Shown here: piece by piece, positions 43,310 through 54,329 of the stretch | Position numbering within the stretch: position 1 is the stretch's first letter | How the letters are laid out: every line of letters begins with the position of its first letter | Assembly: GCF_003063575.1 (NCBI RefSeq) | Contig: NZ_NESC01000002.1 | Location: 248,001 to 312,000 of the forward strand | Length of the DNA: 64,000 nt | From: Limnohabitans sp. Jir72 | GTDB lineage: Bacteria; Pseudomonadota; Gammaproteobacteria; Burkholderiales; Burkholderiaceae_C | Direction: 5' to 3' | The notes under the pieces: model-generated | What the model was told of the DNA's origin: nothing | Seen by the model: only the letters and a program-made list of their open reading frames with translations | The model's database searches: none | Position numbers and translations under genes: made by a program

Positions 43310-44704
43310 TCAGCCCTTCATCAAGGCTTCGATCTCGTCGGCCTTGACCGGTACATCGCGGGTGATCAGCTCACAACCCGTCTCGGTCACGATGGCGTCG
43401 TCTTCGATGCGGATGCCGATGTTCCAGAACGGCTCGGGCACGCCTTCGGCAGGGCGCACATACAGACCCGGCTCGATGGTCAACACCATGCCCGGCTGCA
43501 GGATGCGGCTCGGACGGTCCTTGATGGTCTCGCCACTGAGCGGGTCTTTGCGCTCGCTCACCTGGCCCACCTGCGAAGGCTCCACATAGCTGCCGCAATC
43601 GTGCACATCCATGCCCAGCCAGTGGCCGGTGCGGTGCATGTAGAAAGGGAAATAGCTGCGGTTGGCGATCACGTCCTGCACGCTGCCGACCTTGTTTTTG
43701 TCGAGCAGGCCCAAGTCCAGCAAGCCCTGCGCCAGCACGGCCACGGTGGCCTCGTGCGGGTCCACGAAGCGGGCACCCGCTTTGGTGGCCGCCACGGCCG
43801 CGTCTTGCGAAGCCAGCACCAGGTCATACAAAGCGCGTTGCGGCCCGGTGAATTGGCCATTGGCCGGGAAGGTGCGGGTGATGTCACTCGCATAACCATC
43901 GAGCTCGCAACCGGCATCGATCAACACCAACTCGCCATCGCGGATGCGGCCTTCATCGGCGCGGTAATGCAGCACGCAGGCATTGGCCCCGCCTGCGACG
44001 ATGGAACCATATGCCGGGTACTGCGAGCCGTGCTGACGGAACTCGTGCAGCAGTTCGGCTTCCAGGTGGTATTCCCGCACGTCTTGCCCGGCGCGCAGCA
44101 TGGCGGCGCTGCGCTGCATGGCGCGGATGTGGGCGCGTGCACTGATCTGCGCAGCGCGTCGCATGATGTCTTGCTCGTGCGCGTCTTTGACCAGACGCAT
44201 CTCGTCGAGCAGGCTGCACAGATCGCGCTGCAAGTCCGGGCACAAAGCGCCAAAGCGCACACGGGCGCGCACCGACTGCAGCCAGCCGTCCACACGACCT
44301 TCCAACCCTGCATGTGTGGCAAACGGATACCAAACGGTGCTGCGGTTTTCGAGCAGCTTGGGCATCTGCGCGGCCAACTCGGCCGACGAAAACGCCTTGC
44401 TCACCCCCAGGGCCGCAGGTGCTGCATCTGGCCCCAAACGGATGCCATCCCAGATTTCACGCTCCAGGTCCTTGGGCTGGCAAAACAAGGTGGTCTCGCC
44501 CTCAGCCGTGATCACCAACGTGGCATGGGGTTCGGTGAAACCGGTCAGGTAATAAAAATAGCTGTCGTGCCGGTACAGAAAGTCGCTGTCGCGGTTGCGC
44601 TGCCGCTCCGGTGCGGTGGGAACGATGGCGATACCGCCAGCGCCCAGCTGGGCGGCCACGCGGGCACGGCGTTGGGCGTACAAATGAGCAGGTGTAGAAG
44701 TCAT
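43310..44704 (-). CDS. pepP: Xaa-Pro aminopeptidase
   Basis: The 464-residue enzyme removes an N-terminal residue before proline. The N-terminal creatinase-like domain starts RRARVAAQLGAGGIAIVPTA, then RHDSYFYYLTGFTEPHATLV. The pita-bread domain carries the dinuclear Mn ligands: LVLIDAGCELDGYASDITRT (two Asp), HRTGHWLGMDVHDCGSY (His), MVLTIEPGLYV (Glu) and WNIGIRIEDDAIVTETG (Glu). It is complete and of normal length. It lies 54 bp after murU on the same strand. Confidence 0.95.
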   Translation of the reverse strand: MTSTPAHLYAQRRARVAAQLGAGGIAIVPTAPERQRNRDSDFLYRHDSYFYYLTGFTEPHATLVITAEGETTLFCQPKDLEREIWDGIRLGPDAAPAALGVSKAFSSAELAAQMPKLLENRSTVWYPFATHAGLEGRVDGWLQSVRARVRFGALCPDLQRDLCSLLDEMRLVKDAHEQDIMRRAAQISARAHIRAMQRSAAMLRAGQDVREYHLEAELLHEFRQHGSQYPAYGSIVAGGANACVLHYRADEGRIRDGELVLIDAGCELDGYASDITRTFPANGQFTGPQRALYDLVLASQDAAVAATKAGARFVDPHEATVAVLAQGLLDLGLLDKNKVGSVQDVIANRSYFPFYMHRTGHWLGMDVHDCGSYVEPSQVGQVSERKDPLSGETIKDRPSRILQPGMVLTIEPGLYVRPAEGVPEPFWNIGIRIEDDAIVTETGCELITRDVPVKADEIEALMKG

Positions 44705-44758
44705 ACGCTTTGAACAGTCAAGATGGTCCTCATTATGGGCGAGCAGTTTGATGGCACC

Positions 44759-45532
44759 TCATGCGTTGAGCTGCGCCAAGCGCTCAGGTGTGCCCACATC
44801 GGTCCAGGCGCCCGCATACACCTGGCCGGACACCTGACCGCGGTCCATGGCGCCACGCAACAAGGGTGCCAGCGCCAGCGCCACGCCCGCTGGATTGCCC
44901 GCAGGCAAACCGCAGTCCGCAAAAAATGCGTGTTTGTACAAGGCGATGGTGCTGAAGGTGTAATCGCAAGCCGCTGCGCCCTTGGGCAGGTTCAGCACCG
45001 CGCCTGTGGGCGAAAGGCCAAAGTCCCCGCCCGGGTTGTGCGCCGGATTGGGCACCAACCACAGATGGGCCAACTTGTCGCTGGCGGCAAACCGCCTGAC
45101 CGCCTCGGCAGAAAACACAAAATCAGGCGCAAACACATCGCCTGCCACCACCCAAAACACCTCGGCCAACTGCGGCAGAGCCCGCACGATGCCGCCCGCG
45201 GTTTCCAGCGCATGCCCAAAGTCCTCGCCTTCATGGGAGTAGGTCAAGTCGACCGGCGGCAGCCCATCCCACACAAGCTGCTGGCCAAAGTGCGCGGGAA
45301 TTTGCGCCCCCAGCCAGGCGGTGTTGATCAACTGCCGGGTGAAGCCCTCGCGGGCCAAGGCCTGCATGGGCCACTGCATCAAGGGCTGTCCGCGCACGGT
45401 CAGCATGGGCTTGGGGGTCGCATCGGTCAAGGGGCGCATGCGCTCGCCGCGGCCTGCGGCCAACACCATGGCGCTGGCCAACTGCAAGGGGGCTCCGATG
45501 GGAGGAACAGGGCTTTGAACAGAATCATCCAT
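44759..45532 (-). CDS. murU: N-acetylmuramate-1-phosphate uridylyltransferase (MurU)
   Basis: From the ATG at 45532 the 257-residue nucleotidyltransferase shows SAMVLAAGRGERMRPLTDAT, then PKPMLTVRGQPLMQW, the sugar-nucleotide transferase signature. ETAGGIVRAL and WVVAGDVFAPDF (metal Asp) are followed by GAWTDVGTPERLAQLN. MurU converts MurNAc-1-phosphate to UDP-MurNAc after AmgK. In Pseudomonas the two genes are adjacent; here amgK lies about 10.5 kb away. Confidence 0.87.
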   Translation of the reverse strand: MDDSVQSPVPPIGAPLQLASAMVLAAGRGERMRPLTDATPKPMLTVRGQPLMQWPMQALAREGFTRQLINTAWLGAQIPAHFGQQLVWDGLPPVDLTYSHEGEDFGHALETAGGIVRALPQLAEVFWVVAGDVFAPDFVFSAEAVRRFAASDKLAHLWLVPNPAHNPGGDFGLSPTGAVLNLPKGAAACDYTFSTIALYKHAFFADCGLPAGNPAGVALALAPLLRGAMDRGQVSGQVYAGAWTDVGTPERLAQLNA

Positions 45533-45671
45533 CCCCCGATGTTGCCATGTCCTGTAGGCGTCAAGCCCTGCGGCCTGCACCTTGGAAATTCAAGGACCCG
45601 ACTGCTAAAGTGTCCCAACACGGCGCAGCCAGCCCCCATGGCATGGCACAGCCCCTGCTGGAGACTTGCAC

Positions 45672-46778
45672 ATGACCCGACCTCTTCCCAAAGTGATCGC
45701 CGCCAGCCAGGCCGCGTCGCAGCGACTGGCCGACCGGCATACCCCGTTCATCATGGACGATTGGTACGTGGCCGCTTTGGGCGAGGAAGTCAAAGACCAG
45801 TTGCTGGCCCGCACCTTGTTGGGCCAGCGTGTCGTGCTCTACCGGACGACCCATCGGCAAGTGGTCGCGCTGGAAGACCGCTGCCCGCACCGCTCCATGC
45901 CCTTGTCGGCCGGCACTTTGGAGCACGACACCATCGTGTGCGGCTACCACGGCTTTCGCTTCAACACCGAAGGCAACTGCATCGAGGTGCCCTCGCAAGC
46001 CACATGCCCTGCGAACATCGGCATCAAAAGCTACCGCACCCATGAACGCGGGCCGGTGGTCTGGATCTGGATGGGTGACCCGGACAAGGCCGACTTGAGC
46101 AAACTGCCGCCCCAGGACTGGCTGGAAGACCCCCAATGGGAAACATCGCAGGGCTACTTGTCCCTGCAAGCGAGCTATGTGCGCCTGCATGAGAACTTGC
46201 TGGACCTGACCCACCTGAGTTTTCTGCACGCCAAAAGTTTTGGCACGCCGGATTACGCCAAAGCCGCTTTTGAAACCGAAATCAGCGAAGGCCAGTTTGC
46301 GCTGCTGCGCAACGTGGTGCCAACCACCTTGCCGCCTGTTTGGGGGGTGCCCACGGGCCTGACCGGCCAGGGCCAGGCGGCACGCATTGTGCGGTCCGAG
46401 TTTCGCAGCGTCGGTATCCATGAGGTGTCGGTGTCTTTTTACGATTGCCATGTGCCCGAGTCGGCGCGCAAAACCTTTCGCATCCGCACCGCGCACATGC
46501 CCACGCCCGAAACGGCAACCAGCACGCATTACTTCATCGTGCATGGACGGGACTTTGCGCAGCAGGACAAAGCCACCACGCAATTCATGCACGACCAGCT
46601 GTTTGTGGCCTTCCAAGAAGACGTGGTCGGGCTGGCCCTGCAAGAGCAAGCTCTGGAGGCCACTGCGCCCGAGGATTTGTATGAATTTTCGGTGGCCGCA
46701 GACGCACCCTCGGTGGCCATGCGCCGCTATCTGCTGGCACGCCAGCAAAAAGAATCCCAGGACCGAAGCACCCCCTGA
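45672..46778 (+). CDS. Rieske aromatic-ring-hydroxylating oxygenase, vanillate O-demethylase-like
   Basis: From the ATG at 45672 (GGAG upstream) the 368-residue protein has a Rieske 2Fe-2S site, CPHRSMPLSAGTLEHDTIVC followed by GYHG (about residues 66-90). The mononuclear iron motif is ENLLDLTHLSFLHAKSF (Asp, two His; about residues 175-192). This is the VanA/toluenesulfonate monooxygenase architecture. The substrate is unknown. No reductase partner (VanB-like) is next to it, so it must use one encoded elsewhere. Confidence 0.88.
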   Translation: MTRPLPKVIAASQAASQRLADRHTPFIMDDWYVAALGEEVKDQLLARTLLGQRVVLYRTTHRQVVALEDRCPHRSMPLSAGTLEHDTIVCGYHGFRFNTEGNCIEVPSQATCPANIGIKSYRTHERGPVVWIWMGDPDKADLSKLPPQDWLEDPQWETSQGYLSLQASYVRLHENLLDLTHLSFLHAKSFGTPDYAKAAFETEISEGQFALLRNVVPTTLPPVWGVPTGLTGQGQAARIVRSEFRSVGIHEVSVSFYDCHVPESARKTFRIRTAHMPTPETATSTHYFIVHGRDFAQQDKATTQFMHDQLFVAFQEDVVGLALQEQALEATAPEDLYEFSVAADAPSVAMRRYLLARQQKESQDRSTP

Positions 46779-46871
46779 GCGTTGCAGACCGCCAGCCCAG
46801 CTCCGAAACGGCCCGGCCAATCGCCCGTTAAAATCTGGGGTTTTCCAGAATACTTTCCCGGAGCTGCCCAC

Positions 46872-48902
46872 ATGGCAAACACACAGCAAATGGCCAACGC
46901 CATCCGCGCCCTCGCAATGGACGCTGTTCAACAAGCCAACTCCGGTCACCCCGGCGCCCCCATGGGCATGGCCGACATGGCCGTCGCTTTGTGGGGCGAT
47001 CACCTGCAACACAACCCCAAAAACCCGCACTGGGCCAACCGTGACCGCTTTGTGCTGTCCAACGGCCACGGCTCGATGCTGATCTATTCGGTGCTGCACC
47101 TGACCGGCTACAAGTTGTCCATCGATGACCTGAAAAACTTCCGCACGCTGCACAGCAAAACCGCTGGCCACCCCGAAGTGGGCGTGACCCCCGGCGTGGA
47201 AACCACCACCGGCCCCTTGGGCCAAGGCATCACCAACGCCGTGGGCATGGCCCTGGCCGAAAAAATGCTGGCCGCTGAGTTCAACAAAGCCGAGCACAAA
47301 ATCGTCTCTCACCACACCTACGTGTTCTTGGGTGACGGCTGCCTGATGGAAGGCATCAGCCACGAAGCCGTGGCTTTGGCAGGCGCCTGGAAGCTGAACA
47401 AACTGATCGCCCTGTACGACGACAACGGCATCTCGATCGACGGCCAAGTGGCCCCCTGGTTCATCGACAACACGCCCCAGCGCTTTGCTGCCTGCGGCTG
47501 GAACGTGATCGACGCGGTGGACGGCCACGACGCTGCTGCCGTGTCGGCCGCCATTGCCAGCGCAAAACACAGCGCCGACAAACCCACCCTGATCGTCTGC
47601 AAGACCGCCATCGGCAAGGGCTCGCCCAACCGTGCGGGCACCTCCAAAGCCCACGGCGAGCCGCTGGGCGCTGAAGAAATCAAGCTCACCCGCGAAGCCC
47701 TGGGCTGGACGGCCGAGCCCTTCAAGATCCCCAAAGAGGTGTATGCCGACTGGGATGCCAAAGCCGCAGGCAAAGCCCGCGAAGACGAGTGGAACACCGC
47801 CTTTGCCGCTTACAAAGCCGCCTTCCCCGCACAAGCCAAAGAGTTTGTGCGCCGCATGAAGGGCGACTTGCCCAAGAACTTCAACCAAGTCGCGTTTGAC
47901 GCCGTTGTGGCCGCCCACACGAAGGGCGAGACCGTGGCCAGCCGCAAGGCCAGCCAGCTGGCGCTGGAAGCCTTCACCGCTGCCCTGCCCGAAATGCTGG
48001 GCGGCTCGGCCGACCTGACCGGCTCTAACCTGACCAACACCAAGAGCACCCCCGCCTTCCGCGTGGACTTGGCCGGTGACGTGGTCAAGACGGCTGAAGG
48101 CCAAATCGGTCGCCACATCAACTACGGCGTGCGCGAATTCGGCATGGCCGCCATCATGAATGGCGTGGCGTTACATGGCGGTTACATCCCCTACGGCGGC
48201 ACCTTCCTCACTTTCTCTGACTACTCACGCAACGCCATCCGCATGGCCGCGCTGATGAAGCAGCGCGTGATCCACGTCTTCACCCACGACTCCATTGGCT
48301 TGGGCGAAGACGGTCCGACCCACCAGTCGATCGAGCACGCCGCCAGCCTGCGCTTGATCCCTGGCTTGGATGTGTGGCGCCCCGCCGACACGGCCGAAAC
48401 CACCGTGGCCTGGGCCGTGGCGTTGCAAAACGCCAACCGTCCTTCGGCCCTGCTGCTCAGTCGTCAAAACCTGGCCTACTCGCCCAAGAGCGATCTGGGC
48501 GACATCAGCCGTGGCGCTTATGTCTTGTCCGAGCCCGAGCACGTCGGCATCAAAAAGACCCACGGCGTGATCATCGCCACCGGCTCTGAAGTGCAACTGG
48601 CCCTGGCCGCGCAAAAGCTGCTGGCCGAACGGAAAATCGGTGTGCGCGTGGTCTCCATGCCCAGCACCAACGTGTTTGACCGCCAAGACACCGAATACAA
48701 ACAAAGCGTGCTGCCTGCTGGCCTGCCCCGTGTGGCGGTCGAGATGGGCTCCACCGACGGCTGGTGGAAGTACGGCTGCGCCGCCGTGGTCGGCATCGAC
48801 ACTTACGGCGAGTCGGCCCCCGCACCTGTGCTGTTCAAACACTTCGGCTTCACCGCCGAAAACGTGGCCGACACCGTCCACGCTGCGCTGCTCAAGGCCT
48901 GA
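46872..48902 (+). CDS. tkt: Transketolase
   Basis: The 676-residue thiamine diphosphate enzyme of the pentose phosphate pathway starts [20 protein letters not shown]. Signatures are [20 protein letters not shown] (substrate His), [20 protein letters not shown], the ThDP motif [20 protein letters not shown] with DDNGISIDG, and the pyrimidine-domain [19 protein letters not shown]. It lies 143 bp before gap. A GC-rich hairpin follows the stop. Confidence 0.96.
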   Translation: MANTQQMANAIRALAMDAVQQANSGHPGAPMGMADMAVALWGDHLQHNPKNPHWANRDRFVLSNGHGSMLIYSVLHLTGYKLSIDDLKNFRTLHSKTAGHPEVGVTPGVETTTGPLGQGITNAVGMALAEKMLAAEFNKAEHKIVSHHTYVFLGDGCLMEGISHEAVALAGAWKLNKLIALYDDNGISIDGQVAPWFIDNTPQRFAACGWNVIDAVDGHDAAAVSAAIASAKHSADKPTLIVCKTAIGKGSPNRAGTSKAHGEPLGAEEIKLTREALGWTAEPFKIPKEVYADWDAKAAGKAREDEWNTAFAAYKAAFPAQAKEFVRRMKGDLPKNFNQVAFDAVVAAHTKGETVASRKASQLALEAFTAALPEMLGGSADLTGSNLTNTKSTPAFRVDLAGDVVKTAEGQIGRHINYGVREFGMAAIMNGVALHGGYIPYGGTFLTFSDYSRNAIRMAALMKQRVIHVFTHDSIGLGEDGPTHQSIEHAASLRLIPGLDVWRPADTAETTVAWAVALQNANRPSALLLSRQNLAYSPKSDLGDISRGAYVLSEPEHVGIKKTHGVIIATGSEVQLALAAQKLLAERKIGVRVVSMPSTNVFDRQDTEYKQSVLPAGLPRVAVEMGSTDGWWKYGCAAVVGIDTYGESAPAPVLFKHFGFTAENVADTVHAALLKA

Positions 48903-48934
48903 TTCAGGCCACTGCACACTGACCGGTTGAACCT

Positions 48935-48958
48935 CTTCAGCGCCTTCGGGCGCTGAAG
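48935..48958 (+). terminator. Hairpin after tkt, possible weak terminator
   Basis: CTTCAGCGCC-TTCG-GGCGCTGAAG is a perfect stem with a UUCG-type tetraloop. Only a short TCACGTT follows instead of a T-run, so it may slow or stabilise rather than terminate. Confidence 0.5.
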
Positions 48959-49036
48959 TCACGTTCAGGGATCAGGCCCATGCAAGGGTTTTGGTTTCAA
49001 ATCCGGTTACGTAACGGTTTCGTAACTTTCTCCTGA

Positions 49037-50053
<1,017 letters not shown>

Positions 50054-50066
50054 GCTTTATCGCAGC

Positions 50067-50100
50067 CATGAAAAAAGCGCCTTCGGGCGCTTTTTTCATG
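50067..50100 (+). terminator. Strong rho-independent terminator after gap
   Basis: CATGAAAAAAGCGCC-TTCG-GGCGCTTTTTTCATG is a perfect bidirectional hairpin with an A-run before and a T-run after the GC stem. Confidence 0.9.
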
Positions 50101-50433
50101 GGCAATGGTTTTCTGTAGAAGCGGCGCCCCCGTAGCGATCATGTTGGTGTGTACATTGCACTCAACGCTGGGCTCTCTTAAAACGTGACCTCAACGAAGC
50201 TACTGAGATCATCACCGTCTTCGCCGCCATGTGCATTTCAGATTCGGTTACACCCCTAAGTAACAAAAATCACAAAAAGATCGAGCCAACTTTTGAGACG
50301 AATCTCGAAAGAATTCGGACAATTTGCATTTTATAACTTGAGGCTATGCTGTGATTTTGAATACCTACAATAGCCGTTTATTGCACAAGCTCAGCATCAA
50401 TTGGCGGAGTCAGTGTCACTGGATTCAATACAA
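50101..50433. other. Gene-free AT-rich leader of the defence operon
   Basis: The 333 bp between the gap terminator and hsdM contain no frame with gene-like features. The part from about 50230 on is clearly more AT-rich than its surroundings, with A-tracts (CAAAAATCACAAAAAGA) and a small palindrome GAGACGAATCTC. The hexamer TACAAT near 50367 could be a -10 element, but no matching -35 is evident. Base composition changes sharply at about 50100, which may mark one boundary of the transferred block. Confidence 0.45.
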
Positions 50434-52425
50434 ATGAGCAAAAGCCACGAACTGTCCAATTTCATTTGGAGCATCGCCGACCTGCTGCGTGGCCCATACC
50501 GGCCGCCTCAGTACGAACGCGTCATGCTCCCTCTGGTGGTTTTGCGCCGATTTGACTGCGTCCTGCAGCCCACAAAACAGGCAGTGCTGGACAAGTTCGC
50601 CAAACTTGGCGGCAAGCACCACGGTGAAGCGCTCGATGGCGTTCTCAACCAGGTTTCAGGCCAGCGCTTTCACAACCACTCGCCACTGACGTTCGAGCGC
50701 TTGATGGGCGACCCAGACCACGTCCATCTACATCTACAAAGCTACATCAACGGCTTCTCTGAAAACGTCCAACGTATCTTTGACTACTTCAGTTTCAGTG
50801 ACGAAATCAAGCGGCTGCACGAGCACAACATCCTGTTCCTCGTGGTGCGTAAATTTTGTGAAGTTGATCTGCATCCCCAATCGGTGGACAACATCGACAT
50901 GGGTTTGTTATTTGAAGATCTGATTCGTAGGTTTAATGAGCAAGCCAACGAAACGGCTGGCGATCACTTCACCCCCCGTGAAGTGATTCAACTCATGGTG
51001 AACTTGTTGTTCATGCACGACGACGATCTGCTGACAAAACCCAACACAGTTCGCACCCTGCTGGACCCAACCTGTGGAACGGGGGGCATGCTGTCGGAAG
51101 CTCGCAACTACCTGCGCGAACACCAAATGGGCGCGCGGTTGTATGTGCATGGCCAAGATTTCAACAAACGCTCATACGCGGTGGCGGCATCTGACCTGCT
51201 GATGCGCAGCAACCCCAAAGACCCAGAAACCTCCACCATCCGATTCGGTGACACATTGGTAGATGACCAGTTTGTGGGTCAACGCTTTGACTACTTCTTG
51301 GCCAACCCGCCGTTTGGCGTGGACTGGAAACGCCAACAAAAAGACGTGGTTCGTGAACACGAAAAGCAGGCATTCAACGGTCGCTTTGGTGCAGGTACGC
51401 CGCGTGTCAATGACGGTGCCTTGCTGTTTTTGCAGCACATGCTCAGCAAGATCGAACCCGTAGATGCCGCCGAAGGTAAAGACGGCTCACGCTTGGCCAT
51501 CGTTTTTAACGGATCGCCGCTGTTTACAGGTGGCGCAGGCTCTGGCGAAAGTGAGATTCGCAAATGGGTCATCGAAAACGATTGGCTTGAAGCCATCGTG
51601 GCCATGCCCGAGCAGATGTTCTACAACACGGGCATTGGCACCTACATTTGGATCGTGACCAACCGCAAAGAGCAACGACGCAAGGGCAAGATTCAACTCG
51701 TGGATGCACGTGACCGTTGGCAGCCACTGCGTCGCAGCTTGGGAGACAAGCGCCGCGAGTTTTCGGACCAGAACATCAAAGACATCGTGCAAGAGTACGG
51801 ACCCATGATGCTCAGCGACAGCTGCAAGGTGTTCGATAACCAAGACTTTGGCTACCACCGCCTCACCATTGAGCGCCCACTGCGTCTGAAGTTTCAAATC
51901 ACATTGCAAGGCAAAGAGCGTTTTCTCGATGCTTGCCCCAATTTGCTGGATGACCTGCAAGCCATTGATGCCGCGATAGGTCGAGATGAGTCGCTCGACT
52001 GGAACAACATCTGGGCGCGTGCGCAAACTGTGCTGAAACAACGTGACAGCAAATGGCGAGCACCCCAAGCCAAAGCCTTCCGTGATGCGTTTACCGCAGT
52101 CGACCCAAGCGCCCAGCCAGTCATATTCAAGCAGACAGGCAAACAAGTTGAGTATGAAGCCGACGCTGCGCTGCGTGACTTTGAAAACGTCCCCCTCAAG
52201 GTCAACATGAATGAATACTTCCAACGTGAAGTCATTCCCCATGTGCCAGACGCTTGGATAGCCCACGACAAAACCAAGGTTGGCTATGAAATCAACTTCA
52301 ACCGCCACTTCTACAAGTTCACCCCGCCGCGCTCGCTGGCCGACATTGATGCCGACTTGAAGAAGGCCGAGGCTGAGATATTGCGACTGCTCAGCGAAGT
52401 CACCGCCGAAGCGAAGGCCCCATGA
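50434..52425 (+). CDS. hsdM: Type I restriction-modification DNA methyltransferase subunit
   Basis: From the ATG at 50434 the 663-residue protein begins MSKSHELSNFIWSIADLLRG. This resembles the common N-terminus of HsdM proteins, so the ATG was preferred over upstream GTG and TTG codons, although no ribosome site is evident for it. The N-terminal helical HsdM_N domain is followed by the N6-adenine methylase core: SAM motif DPTCGTGGMLSEARN, catalytic FLANPPFGVDWKRQ (NPPF), and DGSRLAIVFNGSPLFTGGAG. With HsdS it methylates adenines in a bipartite site. Its stop overlaps the next gene's ATG (ATGA). Confidence 0.94.
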   Translation: MSKSHELSNFIWSIADLLRGPYRPPQYERVMLPLVVLRRFDCVLQPTKQAVLDKFAKLGGKHHGEALDGVLNQVSGQRFHNHSPLTFERLMGDPDHVHLHLQSYINGFSENVQRIFDYFSFSDEIKRLHEHNILFLVVRKFCEVDLHPQSVDNIDMGLLFEDLIRRFNEQANETAGDHFTPREVIQLMVNLLFMHDDDLLTKPNTVRTLLDPTCGTGGMLSEARNYLREHQMGARLYVHGQDFNKRSYAVAASDLLMRSNPKDPETSTIRFGDTLVDDQFVGQRFDYFLANPPFGVDWKRQQKDVVREHEKQAFNGRFGAGTPRVNDGALLFLQHMLSKIEPVDAAEGKDGSRLAIVFNGSPLFTGGAGSGESEIRKWVIENDWLEAIVAMPEQMFYNTGIGTYIWIVTNRKEQRRKGKIQLVDARDRWQPLRRSLGDKRREFSDQNIKDIVQEYGPMMLSDSCKVFDNQDFGYHRLTIERPLRLKFQITLQGKERFLDACPNLLDDLQAIDAAIGRDESLDWNNIWARAQTVLKQRDSKWRAPQAKAFRDAFTAVDPSAQPVIFKQTGKQVEYEADAALRDFENVPLKVNMNEYFQREVIPHVPDAWIAHDKTKVGYEINFNRHFYKFTPPRSLADIDADLKKAEAEILRLLSEVTAEAKAP

Positions 52426-54329
52426 CCGCACTGGAACTCCTGCAAAGCCTGAACCTGCTCGACGAAACCGAGCGCATCGAGGCCAAACGCGCCAGCGAGG
52501 CTGGCAAATCGCTGCTGGAAACAGTGTGCGCCTTTGCCAACGAGCCCGGCTTGGGCGGCGGCTGGTTGCTGCTGGGCGTGGAGCGCGAAGACCAAGCACT
52601 CTTCCCAAGCTACCAAGTTGAAGGTGTTGCGCAGCCAGACAAGCTGTGCGCCGACTTGGCCACCCAATGCCGCGAAACGTTTAACCTGCCCGTACGCATT
52701 GAGCTTACTACCGAGCAAGTCAACGGACAGGCCGTGGTGGTGGCTTTTGTGCCCGAGGCGCAGCCGCAAGACAAACCCGTTTTCTTCAAAGCCCAAGGTC
52801 TGCCCAAAGGTGCACTGCGCCGCGTGGGCAGTGTGGACCAACACTGCACCGACGACGACCTGGCCGTCTTCTACCAAGGCCGCCAGCGTGAAAGCTTTGA
52901 TGCCAGCTTGGTGCCCGACGCCACGCTGGACGACATCGCCCCCGAAGCCCTGGCCGACTACCGCCAAACCCGAGCCCAAGCCAACCCCGATGCCGAAGAG
53001 CTGCGCTGGACCGACGAAGAATTGCTGCGCTCACTTGGGTGCATCAGCAAAGACGAGCAAGGCAACTTACGCCCCACCGTGGCGGGCATCATGCTCTTTG
53101 GCACGGCGCAGGCTTTGCGCCGCTGTTTTCCCATGACGCGGGTGGACTACATCCGCGTGCCTGGCCGCGACTGGGTGCCAGACCCAGAGCGCCGCTTTGA
53201 CACCATCGAACTGCGCGACCCGTTGTTTCGGCTGATCCGCCGCGCCCAAGCCGCCGTGCTGGATGACCTGCCCAAAGGCTTTGCCCTCAAAGAAGGCGAC
53301 CTGCAACGCCAAGACAAACCCGTCATCCCCCAACGTGTGATTCGCGAGGCGCTGGTTAACGCCCTCATGCACCGCAGCTACCGCAGCCATAGCCCGGTGC
53401 AAATCATCCGCTATGCCAACCGGCTGGAAATTCGCAACCCAGGTTTTTCGCTCAAGTCGCCCGAGCACTTGGGCGAGCCCGGCAGTGAGCCACGTAACCC
53501 CCGCATTGCCGCCGTGTTGCACGAAACCCGCTTTGCAGAAACCAAAGGCAGCGGTATCCGCGTGATGCGCGACACCATGGAGCAGGCTGGGCTGACCCCG
53601 CCATTGTTTGAGTCTGACCGGGGCAACGACCAGTTTGTGGCCCGCTACTTCTTTCACCACTTTTTGGGTGCCGATGACGTGGCTTGGTTGGCCCAGTTCA
53701 AAGATGCCCAGCTCAGCCCCGACGAAGCCAAAGCCCTGGTGGTGGTGCGCGAGGCCGGAGCCATTGATAACGCCAACTACCGCACCCTGAACAAGGTAGA
53801 CACCCACAGCGCCAGCGCTGCCTTGCGCCGCCTGCGTGATGCAGGCTTGCTGGTGCAAAAAGGCCGTGGCTCGGCCACCTACTATGTGCCTGCCGAACGG
53901 CTGGGCCTAGGTCAACAAGCATTGGCAGAAGGGGCAAACAGCCCCTTATCTAGCAACCCCAATGGCTTATCTAGTAACCCCAGCGGCTTATCTAGTAACC
54001 CCAGTGAGTTAACTAGCAACCTCCAAACCAACGCGCAAGACACGGCCCGCGCCGCCTTGCTGGACGAGCTGACCGGCTCTTTGGCTGCCCGGCTAGGGGC
54101 CATCGGCCAGCGCCACCCACCTCAAGAAGTACAAGACTTGGTTGTGGCCTTGTGCAGCCTGCGCGACTGGCCGGTGGACGAACTGGCTTTGGTATTGCGC
54201 CGCAACCCAGAAGTGGTACGGCAAAACTACCTGCGCCCGCTCATGCGCGATGGCCGACTGGTGATGACACGGCCGGAAGAACCCAACGATCCGCAGCAGG
54301 CGTATCGGGCGGTGGAGGGTAGGCCATGA
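52422..54329 (+). CDS. AlbA_2 (Schlafen-type) / HATPase_c_4 protein embedded in the RM operon
   Basis: The 635-residue protein starts with an AlbA_2-like domain (about residues 15-140): ERIEAKRASEAGKSLLETVC, then AFANEPGLGGGWLLLGVE. A RecG-like/HATPase_c_4 domain follows (about 300-420): PQRVIREALVNALMHRSYRS, then IRYANRLEIRNPGFSL and ETKGSGIRVMRDTMEQAG. Next comes a winged helix near residues 440-500 (TLNKVDTHSASAALRRLRDA, then GLLVQKG). Between residues 509 and 535 lies a tandem LSSNPSG repeat. Such genes often sit in type I RM loci and phage-defence islands; their role is unclear. It overlaps both hsdM and hsdS by 4 nt. Confidence 0.82.
   Translation: MTALELLQSLNLLDETERIEAKRASEAGKSLLETVCAFANEPGLGGGWLLLGVEREDQALFPSYQVEGVAQPDKLCADLATQCRETFNLPVRIELTTEQVNGQAVVVAFVPEAQPQDKPVFFKAQGLPKGALRRVGSVDQHCTDDDLAVFYQGRQRESFDASLVPDATLDDIAPEALADYRQTRAQANPDAEELRWTDEELLRSLGCISKDEQGNLRPTVAGIMLFGTAQALRRCFPMTRVDYIRVPGRDWVPDPERRFDTIELRDPLFRLIRRAQAAVLDDLPKGFALKEGDLQRQDKPVIPQRVIREALVNALMHRSYRSHSPVQIIRYANRLEIRNPGFSLKSPEHLGEPGSEPRNPRIAAVLHETRFAETKGSGIRVMRDTMEQAGLTPPLFESDRGNDQFVARYFFHHFLGADDVAWLAQFKDAQLSPDEAKALVVVREAGAIDNANYRTLNKVDTHSASAALRRLRDAGLLVQKGRGSATYYVPAERLGLGQQALAEGANSPLSSNPNGLSSNPSGLSSNPSELTSNLQTNAQDTARAALLDELTGSLAARLGAIGQRHPPQEVQDLVVALCSLRDWPVDELALVLRRNPEVVRQNYLRPLMRDGRLVMTRPEEPNDPQQAYRAVEGRP
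53946..54023 (+). repeat. In-frame 21-bp tandem repeat (LSSNPSG) in the AlbA_2 gene
   Basis: Units start at 53946, 53967, 53988 and 54009 and begin TTATCTAGTAACCCCAG-like, encoding LSSNPNG, LSSNPSG, LSSNPSE and a decayed LTSN. The period is a multiple of three, so copy-number change would alter linker length rather than the frame. Confidence 0.8.

Noticed and set aside
45561..48116. 851-codon minus-strand open frame
   Set aside because: Antisense to the Rieske oxygenase and transketolase genes, both unambiguous.
50054..50433. Attachment site or integrase scar at the left edge of the RM operon
   Set aside because: No tRNA gene, no integrase and no matching direct repeat near 60.7-60.9 kb were seen; only the AT-rich shift supports transfer.
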